Of a stretch of 64,000 nt of DNA, positions 7,736 through 16,234 are shown piece by piece (positions within the stretch are counted from its first letter, which is position 1; every line of letters begins with the position of its first letter). Source of the DNA: JAFDZV01 sp048594725 (GTDB taxonomy: Bacteria; Bacteroidota; Ignavibacteria; OLB7); the NCBI GenBank assembly GCA_048594725.1, contig JBMDXA010000204.1, forward strand, positions 21,246-85,245. Reading direction: 5' to 3'. Under the pieces are notes generated by a model, which did no database searches, was not told the DNA's origin, and was given only the letters and a program-made list of their open reading frames with translations. A program made the position numbers and the translations under genes.

Positions 7736-9700
7736 ATGAGCCAGAACCAGGAATCACAGAATCCGGCGGAAGTCGCGCTGATATTTCCGCCGCTTGTCAA
7801 CACGAGTTTCGGCAAATATTTCCCATCCACTGCGGTTCTGGCCGCATATCTCACCGCCAACGGCATAGGGTCATGGCAGGAGGATCTCAACGAGCTTTTT
7901 GCGCTGTATCTGCTCCGGGAGGATATGCTCGGCCGGATAGCGCAGGGCGAGCAGCCGGGAAATGCCGCCGGCGCAGGCGATAGCATGGCATCGATCGCCG
8001 CGCGTCTGTTGCAGCGCCATCGCAATCTTTTATTCGATGCTGCGGGAAGGCACCGGTTCCGCAACGATATCCCCGGCCCGGCGCATCTGCTCCAGGCGCT
8101 GGCGGCCCCCTATCTGGTGGATCTGCCCCTGTCGGCGCTGGTGCAGGAGCCGCTGGAGCGCTGGCCGCTGGCGGATTTTTATTCCGAGTTCTATCAATGG
8201 AGCGGATTTATACGGGATCTTCCCGAATCGGTTCATCTGCTTGGAATCTCGCTGCCCATGGCGGCGCAGCTGGTGCCGGCGCTCTTTCTGGCCCGCCATG
8301 TCAGGCAACAGCGCCCCGGCATCCGGATCATCCTTGGCGGCCCCACCATCTCGTTGATGTCATCCCCCGATCTGGAAACGTTGCTGGAGAATTTTCACGA
8401 TATCGATGCGGTTGTCCGCTTCGATGGAGAGCGGCCGCTGGAGGCGCTGGCACAGCAGAGCCGCAACGGGCGGTGGGATATCAGCGGGATCGGCGGGGTC
8501 TCCGGAAGAGATCGTACGGGGATCGTTCACACCCCTCCGCAGCCCGGCCTTCGCCTGGATGATCTGCCGTTTGCGGAGTACGAGCCCCGTCTGGTTAGCC
8601 GGCTGCCGAATCCGGAAATCGGCATTATTCAGGCGCGCGGATGTTACTGGGGGGAATGCAGCTACTGCGATTTCGTGGAATTATACGATGGCAGCCCCTC
8701 CTACCGCACCCGTACGGCCAGGCGCGTGGTCGATGAGATGGAATATCAGATGCGGGTGCATGGCGCGCGCGACTTCGGGATTATCACCGAAGCAATTCCC
8801 CCGGCATTTTCGCACCACATGAGCCAGGAGATCCTTGCGCGCGGCCTCGACCTTCAGTGGAGTTCGTTCGCGATGGTGGAGCGGCGGTTCACCCCCGAGC
8901 TGTTCGGGATGATGGTTGCCAGCGGATGCGAATATCTGGTGATAGGACTGGAGACGATGACCGACCGTGTATTGAAGCTGGTGAGCAAGGCGGCAACATC
9001 GAGGGAGAACGCCGATTTTCTGCTGTCGGCACGATCGGCCGGCATCCGTATCCATATCAACCTTATCCCGGATCTCCCCACCACCACCTACGATGAGGCC
9101 ATGGGTGCGCTGGAGTATCTCCGGGAGCTGCGGGATTGTTTTCAGACGGTAGGGATATTCCCGTTCGAGGCAACCCGCTCATCGGCGGTGGGAAGGGAGC
9201 CGGCGCGCTTCGGCCTGCAGGTTGTGCAGATCGAAGGGCTCAGCGGGCAGGCACAGAATACCATCAATCATCTGGAGGTGATCGACCCCGGTATGAGCCG
9301 GACGGAGCGTTCGGCGGTTCACGCCGCCTACTGGGATTTCGCCGAGGAGATCACCCAGCAGCAGATCTATCACCCCCTGTTCAGCTACTCCGATGCCGGC
9401 GATGATCCCGAGTTCCAGTTCGCGGGGGACTACCTGGATATCCGGCATGCGGCGAACGGCACGCAGTGCTACCATTGGGTGACCCGGCGGCTGTTCCATA
9501 TGCCTGTGGTGTGGAGAGGGATCATCAATCACATCCGCTCGCTGGGACCGTTCCGAAAGGAGGATTTCATCGGCTGTTTTCAGGATAGCGCCATCGCCGG
9601 AACGATGTTCGATCAGATGCTCGAATATCGCCTGCTCCAGATCAACTCCCCCGCCTCCGGCGGAAGTCTGGATGAATATCTGGTCGCCAGTTCCATCTGA
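7736..9700 (+). CDS. Cobalamin-binding-domain radical SAM enzyme
   Basis: The N-terminus (EVALIFPPLVNTSFGKYFPS, then TAVLAAYLTANGI) and IIILGGPTISL-type segments up to residue 220 form a B12-binding-like Rossmann domain of the kind seen in class B radical SAM enzymes. RGCYWGECSYCDF (Cys303, Cys308, Cys311) is the [4Fe-4S] motif; the spacing is C-x4-C-x2-C, not the common C-x3-C-x2-C. GLETMTDRVLKLVSK is the later motif typical of the family. About 200 C-terminal residues have no recognised domain. Such enzymes often methylate unactivated carbons or form C-C bonds on peptides. It is the last gene of the co-directional run. The B12 site lacks an obvious D-x-H-x-x-G motif, so cobalamin binding is not certain. 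Confidence 0.8.
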   Translation: MSQNQESQNPAEVALIFPPLVNTSFGKYFPSTAVLAAYLTANGIGSWQEDLNELFALYLLREDMLGRIAQGEQPGNAAGAGDSMASIAARLLQRHRNLLFDAAGRHRFRNDIPGPAHLLQALAAPYLVDLPLSALVQEPLERWPLADFYSEFYQWSGFIRDLPESVHLLGISLPMAAQLVPALFLARHVRQQRPGIRIILGGPTISLMSSPDLETLLENFHDIDAVVRFDGERPLEALAQQSRNGRWDISGIGGVSGRDRTGIVHTPPQPGLRLDDLPFAEYEPRLVSRLPNPEIGIIQARGCYWGECSYCDFVELYDGSPSYRTRTARRVVDEMEYQMRVHGARDFGIITEAIPPAFSHHMSQEILARGLDLQWSSFAMVERRFTPELFGMMVASGCEYLVIGLETMTDRVLKLVSKAATSRENADFLLSARSAGIRIHINLIPDLPTTTYDEAMGALEYLRELRDCFQTVGIFPFEATRSSAVGREPARFGLQVVQIEGLSGQAQNTINHLEVIDPGMSRTERSAVHAAYWDFAEEITQQQIYHPLFSYSDAGDDPEFQFAGDYLDIRHAANGTQCYHWVTRRLFHMPVVWRGIINHIRSLGPFRKEDFIGCFQDSAIAGTMFDQMLEYRLLQINSPASGGSLDEYLVASSI

Positions 9701-9832
9701 ACACCCCGCCACGGCTGCCGGAGCGGATTTCGGTAGCCGGAGGGATATAGAGCGGATATAACAGTGGTTCGGAGGATAACCGGCAGCCTTCATGCATAAC
9801 GCTGGGACGATGCTACGGGCCATAACCGTTCC

Positions 9833-9862
9833 GGCCGGAAATACGGGGAATGGCCTCCGGCC
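9833..9862. terminator. Hairpin between convergent genes
   Basis: GGCCGGA (9833-9839) and TCCGGCC (9856-9862) form a 7-bp stem just beyond the CHAT-gene stop codon, between that gene and the convergent radical SAM gene. There is no T-run, so intrinsic termination is only suggested. Confidence 0.3.
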
Positions 9863-9867
9863 GGGCC

Positions 9868-12800
9868 TCACGGCTCCATCGACAGGCTTGCAAGCACAAA
9901 GGGAATATAAACCAGTCCCAGAGGATTCCCCTTCTGCAGAAGGTTCAGCCGCGCCAGCCGGACCGACTCGCCAACCGACTCGCCCTCCAGAAAAAGGCGT
10001 ATGAATTCTTCGCCGAACGAGCAGGCAAGGGGCTCGAATATCGTGATCTCCGTGCCGATCACTCCGGCAGCATTCGAGGTCCCGATAAATCCGCTCACCA
10101 GTTCAAACGCCATCTCTGGCTCAAGTGCCGTAGTGTGGCAGCCATTAATGAACACGAGCGGCCGCGGATTATCCCACCTGATGTCGTTGGCTCGAAGGAT
10201 CGAGCGATCTATAATAGGGTCCCCCGGCGGACCGATCTGGATATAGGGAACATGATTGGACACCGCTCCATGACAGTAGAAATACAGGATATGCGGTTTT
10301 CCTCGCAGCATAAGCTCCAGTGTATCCCGCCGTGACTGAGCGTACAGATAGTTTCCATGGGCGAACAGTTTCTCGATCGCCTTTTCATGATTGGCGCGCA
10401 TCGTTACCGATAGTTCCATGGAAACCGAAACGGCAATCCTCGGCGTGCCCTCATGATGAATCGTCAGAGCAGTATCGGAATCCGATGTCGGTACCGACAT
10501 CGGGAACCCTATTCCATGGCGGAATCCCCAGAATCCACCAGGGCAAACCGTGAAGAGATCCTGGCTGGGACACTCCCCCTTGAAGCACAGGGTATCCTTC
10601 AACGGCACGCCATCTCCGAATGCCTCCAGGAAACTGGGGCATAGCTTGTAGTTGCCGCTAGCGAAGCCAGTATCCAGAGGATAATCATAGAACATTGCGA
10701 ACGGAATCACATGCCGTATAGATTCCTTGGTTGCTATCTGCACAAGCCCTGGCTTCTTCATCATCTCCTTAAAGGCCGCCCGCCTGTTGCGCGCCTCCTG
10801 CGCACTGGCAGCATGGGGCACCGCAATACGTTCGACCATACTATCATAGATGCGCCAACCGCACTTGGCAAAACCGACAAGATCTTTTCGAAGCCGTTCC
10901 AGGTCAGGAGTATCGCTGCTGCCATCATTACCGTAGAGGTAGGAATCGCTCTCTTTCCACTCACCCGTTGTTCCCCAGGTGGCAAGCCGCAGTTCTTCCC
11001 GCACCATCCTGATCAGATTCTGTATCTCCGCCTCGGTAAGCACCGCATCCTGCTTGACCAGCTCCGTTCCGTCATCGCCGAAGAAACGAAATCCGTGCGT
11101 TCCGTTACCGTTGTCGTTAAGCATGATGCTTAACCGGTGCGCGCCAAGGCTGGCTAAGTGAAGTGGGCTGAGCGACCGGCTGATGGTGTAATCACTCGTC
11201 GTGCGGAGCGCGAGGCCGGCGCCGTGGTCCTCCGGTAACTCCATCGCATCCGCCGCGATAACAGCTCTTGCCGCCACCAGATAGGATTGAAGCAGAACCT
11301 GCTCGTAATAGACATCGCACCGGAGTTTGAATGTGCCGCTCTGCCGAGGTATGGTCACCGGAAAGAACAGGCGATACATATTTACGGGGGAATCGGGTAG
11401 CAGATCGGGCGAAGCTGCCTGTTTGTGGACTATTGCCCTACCATGTTCCCGCACTGCAATCGTTCCGATTTCAGAGCCGGGAATGATCCCGATCTCCCCA
11501 TCGAACCCGAAAAGCGCAACGGTCAGCACGGCATCCTTCGGCAGAATCTCTACAGGAATGCTGACCGGCTCCACATCGATGGCCCCCCGCACCCGCTCCC
11601 CGACCTCGAACCAGAAATAGTATTTCTCTCCGCACACCAGCGGGGTGGAGGGATCGACCGGCTCTGCCGGGCGGCTCATTTCCGCAAACCCGGTGTTGAC
11701 AATGGAAGATGATCTGCCGGCATCGGGGGATGAATCGGTGCTGGCACCGGACGCCGACTCATCGAAAAACTGAAGATCCGGTTCACGGCCTCCCTGTGGT
11801 GCGGGATCCGGCACCAGAGATGGAGAAGCGCCCTCAGCACTGTTCTCATCGGGGCGCTCCTGGTAGGCCTGGGGAGACCACGAGGCATACGAACCGTAAC
11901 CTGAATCACGGCCATACCCCGAGTAACCGCCCTGTGAACCACCATAGCTTGCATAATTTCCTTGTGAACCGTATCCGGCACTACCTCCCATTCCCCAGAA
12001 GTTGCGATCGACAGGTTTGCCGACATCACGAATGTGGCGCTGGCGCAGTGTATAAAGTAACCGGCTAGCCAGCCTGTACTGCTCCTGTGCGTTGAGTTCC
12101 CTATACATCTGCTGGATTTGTGCCGGTGAGTGGAATTTATTCCAGCCCGGACCATGCCCCTCTTCAGCTATCGCGCGTATCATGCCAAAGGCACGTTCTT
12201 TCCAGAAGGATCCTAAGCGGTCAGCTGCGGCGGCCAGACCCTCCCATTGTATCACTCTCACATACCGTGCACCCGCTATAATCGCTCTGATCTTGGTATC
12301 ATCGGCATACAGATCGGAGTAGGCGATCATGAAAAGAAATTCGGACAGGAGATCCGGTGAAAGAAGTTCACCGAATGTGACGACAGCCAATTCCGGATCG
12401 GCAATGACCGCCAATGAATTATCCAGCAGTCCGACAGCTTGAATATGGGAGAGATGAGGAAGCACCTGAACGAGTTCACTCATGGTGAAACGCTCACGCC
12501 ATATCATTACTGCCGGAATCGATAAAATATGTCCGGCGATCTCCTCCCTCATTTCGGGCAGTGCGGCACGGAGCGAAGCCAATGCCACCAGCCGAGCCCC
12601 GACAAACGGTATGCTGGTGGCAACGGAGAGAAGATCGGCATAGAGGTTTCGGAATGCCTCCTCCGGAAGAAAGGAGAGTACACGAGCTATTGCGGTAACT
12701 CGCTCGGCATTGTTGTGGATACCAGTAAGAACAGCCAACCCCTCATCAACCAGAGGTATGGCATTCCAATGATCGGTATACCATGCCAGCACGATAAGTG

Positions 12801-13407
12801 CCCCCCCTCGTTCAGCATCGGACCTGATCGAACGGGCCACTTCAACCAGCTGCACCAATACTCTAGCGGATACCGGCCCTTTGCACATCAGAGTTATGAG
12901 AGCCGAAATATCTTCATCGCGGTCAGGGTTATCAAATGGATTTGAACTGGCGATATCATAGAGTATGCTTAGGAGATCGTCCTCCAACTGAAAAAATGGT
13001 ATTTGTCTAATGATTGCCTCGAATAAATATCGGCGCGGGAACGGGGCAGCGATATTATCTCTTATATCCCCCAGCAAATCCACAATGAGCCCGGCATCCG
13101 TCGGCCTCAGTAGCCAGAACAGTTCCTGCCCCCAGACGAGTGTCCGGCTCCGGCGCATGCGTGTTTCCGGATCCGAGCGCCGCAGAATCCGAAGAAGCGC
13201 ATGGCCGCGGGCAAGGCTGCCAAGCGGCAGCAGGTCGCGCAGCAGATAAAAGGCATCGTCCAGAAACGGTTCAGGAAGCAACGGAAGCAGATCGATCAGA
13301 AGATCAGGCTCCGGTGCGCCTGGCCGGTTATAAATGCCCCCTCCAAAGAGAATATCGGCCAGTTCGTTTGCAAGACCGCTCATGGTATTTTCAGTAGATG
13401 GAGGCAT
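9868..13407 (-). CDS. CHAT-domain (caspase-like) protease with helical-repeat N-terminus and Gly/Tyr/Ser-rich linker
   Basis: Of 1179 residues, the last 280 or so are a CHAT domain: ILYFYCHGA carries the catalytic His (about 1046) and LVFINGCHTTA the catalytic Cys (about 1090), the order expected of caspase-like clan CD peptidases. Residues 1-440 look all-helical with repeated Leu/Ala patterns (HEAT/Armadillo-like by eye). Residues about 475-540 are low complexity, rich in Gly, Tyr, Ser and Asn (GGSAGYGSQGNYASYGG). Residues 600-760 look beta-rich. CHAT proteins are known in bacterial defence and regulated proteolysis, with the repeat domain usually acting as sensor. It lies 46 bases after a small membrane-protein gene on the same strand. 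No strong ribosome site is visible; an internal Met at 13383 is an alternative start. Activator and target are unknown. Confidence 0.85.
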   Translation of the reverse strand: MPPSTENTMSGLANELADILFGGGIYNRPGAPEPDLLIDLLPLLPEPFLDDAFYLLRDLLPLGSLARGHALLRILRRSDPETRMRRSRTLVWGQELFWLLRPTDAGLIVDLLGDIRDNIAAPFPRRYLFEAIIRQIPFFQLEDDLLSILYDIASSNPFDNPDRDEDISALITLMCKGPVSARVLVQLVEVARSIRSDAERGGALIVLAWYTDHWNAIPLVDEGLAVLTGIHNNAERVTAIARVLSFLPEEAFRNLYADLLSVATSIPFVGARLVALASLRAALPEMREEIAGHILSIPAVMIWRERFTMSELVQVLPHLSHIQAVGLLDNSLAVIADPELAVVTFGELLSPDLLSEFLFMIAYSDLYADDTKIRAIIAGARYVRVIQWEGLAAAADRLGSFWKERAFGMIRAIAEEGHGPGWNKFHSPAQIQQMYRELNAQEQYRLASRLLYTLRQRHIRDVGKPVDRNFWGMGGSAGYGSQGNYASYGGSQGGYSGYGRDSGYGSYASWSPQAYQERPDENSAEGASPSLVPDPAPQGGREPDLQFFDESASGASTDSSPDAGRSSSIVNTGFAEMSRPAEPVDPSTPLVCGEKYYFWFEVGERVRGAIDVEPVSIPVEILPKDAVLTVALFGFDGEIGIIPGSEIGTIAVREHGRAIVHKQAASPDLLPDSPVNMYRLFFPVTIPRQSGTFKLRCDVYYEQVLLQSYLVAARAVIAADAMELPEDHGAGLALRTTSDYTISRSLSPLHLASLGAHRLSIMLNDNGNGTHGFRFFGDDGTELVKQDAVLTEAEIQNLIRMVREELRLATWGTTGEWKESDSYLYGNDGSSDTPDLERLRKDLVGFAKCGWRIYDSMVERIAVPHAASAQEARNRRAAFKEMMKKPGLVQIATKESIRHVIPFAMFYDYPLDTGFASGNYKLCPSFLEAFGDGVPLKDTLCFKGECPSQDLFTVCPGGFWGFRHGIGFPMSVPTSDSDTALTIHHEGTPRIAVSVSMELSVTMRANHEKAIEKLFAHGNYLYAQSRRDTLELMLRGKPHILYFYCHGAVSNHVPYIQIGPPGDPIIDRSILRANDIRWDNPRPLVFINGCHTTALEPEMAFELVSGFIGTSNAAGVIGTEITIFEPLACSFGEEFIRLFLEGESVGESVRLARLNLLQKGNPLGLVYIPFVLASLSMEP

Positions 13408-13453
13408 GAGTATATACGGGGATGTGTGAGGAAAGGAGGATGAAACTATCGCA

Positions 13454-13849
13454 TCAAATACGATCTTCGGGTTGGCTTTCCATTACGCGACTTGATGGTG
13501 CATGATCCGGCGGGATGGTCTCATCTCCAGACACTGTCTTCCGGCGCCCATCCAGGAACCAGTCACTATTGAAATTAGCGGACTTGCGAACCATAATGAT
13601 GAGAGCAATAAAATATCCGAAGAAACCAAAAAACAACCCGCAGCCATATGCACCGAACAGATCGGTCTTGGCCGGAAACAAGGCAAGGATAGCCCCCCCG
13701 CCGACAACACCGACCAGTGTGGCAAGATCACCAAGCTGCACATCCTCCTTGCGATATCGATTGATGAAATAGACATACCAGCCTATAAGGGTTCCAAAGC
13801 CAAAGGCACCGAGGACCTGTAACATCGTGGCAGTTTCGCTAGAGTTCAT
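13454..13849 (-). CDS. Small three-helix membrane protein paired with the CHAT protein
   Basis: With the start at ATG 13849 (AGGAAG nine bases upstream) the product is 131 residues with three hydrophobic helices (around MLQVLGAFGFGTLIGWY, LATLVGVVGGGAILALF and GLFFGFFGYFIALIIMV) and a polar C-terminal tail. The upstream in-frame extension to 13927 has no better ribosome site. It precedes the CHAT gene on the same strand by 46 bases, so the two are probably co-transcribed. Small membrane proteins next to proteases in defence systems are often the cleaved effector or the anchor; that role is inference here. No family recognised. Confidence 0.65.
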   Translation of the reverse strand: MNSSETATMLQVLGAFGFGTLIGWYVYFINRYRKEDVQLGDLATLVGVVGGGAILALFPAKTDLFGAYGCGLFFGFFGYFIALIIMVRKSANFNSDWFLDGRRKTVSGDETIPPDHAPSSRVMESQPEDRI

Positions 13850-14233
13850 AGAGGCAGTCTTCCTGAAATAGTGGTTCCTATCGAGGGCGCAGAGGTCTCC
13901 ATATCCCACGATCACGGCATCACTCACGATGCGGTGATGGATATAATCAGTGCCGCGATGCGTTCATCTGCCCTCAGCACTGTAACCGGCCCTACATTAC
14001 TACTGTTGCGTGTGGGAATCACTACGTAGGGAATACGCAGAGGGTGGTGTTTGCCGATTTGCTCTCATCATAGGTTCACAGATCTACCTGGCCTGGACTA
14101 GCGATCCATTCACCACAGGAGACGTAAAAAAAGGATCTCCCCCGCCTCCAATTCAGTCAATGGCAGTACAATATCCTGCAATTGCAAAGCTCGCCATACT
14201 TCTGGATCATCATACATGAATGCAGGTCACCGA
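13850..14233. other. Intergenic region, no gene seen
   Basis: This stretch separates the divergent CHAT/membrane-protein pair from the broken exported-protein gene. It should hold both promoters. No RNA gene, repeat or convincing coding frame was found; the short frame at 14010-14219 lacks codon structure. Confidence 0.4.
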
Positions 14234-15316
14234 ATGAAATCCGATACTTCCCTTCAACACTGGCTGGTAATAGGGGCAATGGTATGGTTGTGCTGTGGCT
14301 CGCTTGCATGGGCTCAGAACGAAGGCGGTAATAGACCAATCAACCGGCAGAAGTTTGAGGAGATGGGATACTGGTATGATGGGGTCACGGCGATGAACCG
14401 GACACGTTACCCAGTTCTACGGACTCTGCCCCCAGTGCATAGCGGCATGCCTCTCGATATTCTGGGAGGCTATATCTACATGGACAGCATTGCAAGGTTT
14501 GACGCTCACGGGAGCACGTTCAGATCTATTGAGCAAAGCACGAATTTATCCCAGAATCACACTTTGAAAGGTCTGGTCAAGTATCTCTATAAACTCACCG
14601 ACCACGACCCCATCGTATTCCGGCAATACCGTGATGAAGTGGACCTGCATAGATGGGATCGGTATAAAACTAGTCTGAATTCTATTGCAGAACAGGCCAA
14701 GAATATGTTCTTGAAGGTGGCGCCGAACAATGGGTAACGATTGGCTCTCTATTCAATGATTTATCCGGATTATATACTGAGGATCAAGGTGACGGGCATA
14801 GACTCTGCTGAGCTGAAGAGCCCTATTGTACGGCACAAGTTTCGGGTACGTTGCGAGATACTCGATACATTAAAGGGGCAAAGGATCAGCACCTGCCCGG
14901 ATCAACTATTGATGCAGCAGCCTCCTCCTCAAGCTGTAGCCTATACGAATCCTCCTTGCTTTGAATTCCAATACACGCATAGGAACTATTGGCCGGGCGG
15001 CAGCATTCACCAGAGCGACTATCCGTATCAAACGAAAGATCCCGCATTCTCAGTCGGAGCGGATAGCAGTTTCGCCATGCAGGTGGGACAAGAGGCAATC
15101 GTTTTTCTCAGCTATCATGCCTCCGTCGTAGATTCATCATTCGATTACTATGATATAGACCTGGAGCCTGAAGCATCATATAACGCATTGCCGGTCATTA
15201 ACGGGCAGGTTCATGATATCAACAGAGTTTGGTCGAACAGTACGACAATGAGCTATCAGGATTGGAGGAACCGTTTCTTCCGGCTTCGCGAAAAGATACT
15301 CACCCAAACCTATTGA
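14234..15316 (+). pseudogene. Exported protein gene interrupted by two compensating frameshifts
   Basis: Residues 1-30 (MKSDTSLQHWLVIGAMVWL, then CCGSLAWAQ) are a clear signal peptide. The frame stops at TAA 14735-14737, yet the same frame reopens at once and runs to 15316. Between about 14698 and 14762 a different frame reads EYVLEGGAEQWVTIGSLFND, and joining it to AEQAK before and YPDYILRIKV after gives one continuous protein of about 360 residues. So one base seems lost near 14700 and one gained near 14760. Either the gene is dead, or these are sequencing errors. The second half (YILRIKVTGID, later GQEAIVFLSYH) looks like a beta-rich exported domain. No family recognised. The region has more A and T than the window average. 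Confidence 0.6.
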
Positions 15317-15394
15317 AGCCCTACTCAGCGCTCTCAGGCCCAACTGAGAACTACTCAGCTGACTCCTCTATCCCTTGTACATGACTGTGACACT

Positions 15395-15595
15395 CTACGA
15401 GCCCAAATGCTCCATCAACGGAGCGCGTTTGCCGTGGTGGTATATGTCCAGGTAGAGCGAACGATCGTCGCCCCTTAGCTTCTTCTCCCGGACCTTCATG
15501 CTGATGCAGCAGATTGCTTCGGCATAGCCTCCCCGTTTGCGGCCTTCACTGGTATAGTCATTGTTTCCCGGGCGCAGGGAACGCTCAGGAAACAA
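15395..15595 (-). pseudogene. N-terminal remnant of a Bacteroidota-type tyrosine integrase
   Basis: The segment MKVREKKLRGDDRSLYLDIY followed by HHGKR and MEHLGS matches the N-terminal DNA-binding part of Bacteroidota phage/transposon integrases (the R-E-K-K-L...SLYLDIYHNGKR...YEFLGL pattern). The frame then ends at TAG (15395-15397), and no core-binding or catalytic domain with the R-H-R-Y residues follows. It is therefore a fragment, lying at the right edge of the accessory block with the CHAT gene. It also overlaps a perfect 16-bp inverted repeat. This suggests past integration activity here. Recognition is by eye over only about 45 residues. Confidence 0.55.
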
Positions 15596-15603
15596 TGACT
15601 ATA
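15553..15603. repeat. Perfect 16-bp inverted repeat
   Basis: TATAGTCATTGTTTCC (15553-15568) is repeated exactly inverted as GGAAACAATGACTATA (15588-15603), with a 19-base spacer. It lies at the upstream end of the integrase fragment. It could be a recombination site, a remnant of mobile-element ends or a regulatory hairpin; the arms are followed by no T-run. Confidence 0.6.
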
Positions 15604-15621
15604 AACGGGAGGGAACTGGCA

Positions 15622-15649
15622 CCGGGCGGGATCAATCGATTCCGCCCGG
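15622..15649. terminator. GC-rich hairpin downstream of dcd
   Basis: CCGGGCGG and CCGCCCGG arms enclose a 12-base loop immediately after the dcd stop codon on the minus strand. No T-run follows, so it may stop transcription weakly or stabilise the 3' end. Confidence 0.4.
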
Positions 15650-15655
15650 GCGATA

Positions 15656-16234
15656 TTATTCCGTGGTGACTTTGCTGTCAACTTCGATGAACAACTTCTG
15701 CTCGAAGTTCTTCCACATCATGCTTTCCACCGGCTTATTGGAGCGGCCGTTATACTTGGCGCTCCCCTTCACGTTGTACGGGACTTCCACATTGTTGCTG
15801 GTGGTGAAGTAGATGAGCTGTCCCACCGGCATGCCGGCATACACGCGGATCGGCTGCTTGACGGAGATCTCCAGAGTCCAGTGATTGCAGAAGCCCACAT
15901 CCCCCTTGCCGGCGGTGGCATGGATATCGATGCCGAGACGTCCGACGCTGCTCTTCCCCTCCAGGAAGGGAACATGCCGGTGCGACTCGGTGTACTCCAT
16001 CGTCACGCCGAGGTAGAAACGCTCCGGGGTCAGCACAAAGCCATCCTCCGGAATGCGGAACGTGGTGATCTGATTATGCTTGCGGGCATCGAGAACTTCC
16101 TCGTCGTAGATGGCGAGGTGTTCGCCGAGATGGACGTCGTAGCTGTTGCTCCCGAGACGGTCGCGGCGGAACGGTTCGATGATGATTTCACCCCGCTCGA
16201 TGGCGGAAAGAATGTCGGTGTCGGAGAGGATCAT
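15656..16234 (-). CDS. dcd: dCTP deaminase
   Basis: The 192-residue protein shows the dUTPase/dCTP-deaminase fold signatures RLGSNSYDVHLG, EGKSSVGRLG (with the Ser-Ser-x-x-Arg nucleotide site) and HATAGKGDVGF. GMPVGQLIYF and KYNGRSNKPVES complete the C-terminal nucleotide-contacting region. It converts dCTP to dUTP and ammonia in the cytosol, feeding thymidylate synthesis. Length and motifs are normal, so it should be active. It appears to be a single-gene transcript with a hairpin after its stop. Confidence 0.9.
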   Translation of the reverse strand: MILSDTDILSAIERGEIIIEPFRRDRLGSNSYDVHLGEHLAIYDEEVLDARKHNQITTFRIPEDGFVLTPERFYLGVTMEYTESHRHVPFLEGKSSVGRLGIDIHATAGKGDVGFCNHWTLEISVKQPIRVYAGMPVGQLIYFTTSNNVEVPYNVKGSAKYNGRSNKPVESMMWKNFEQKLFIEVDSKVTTE

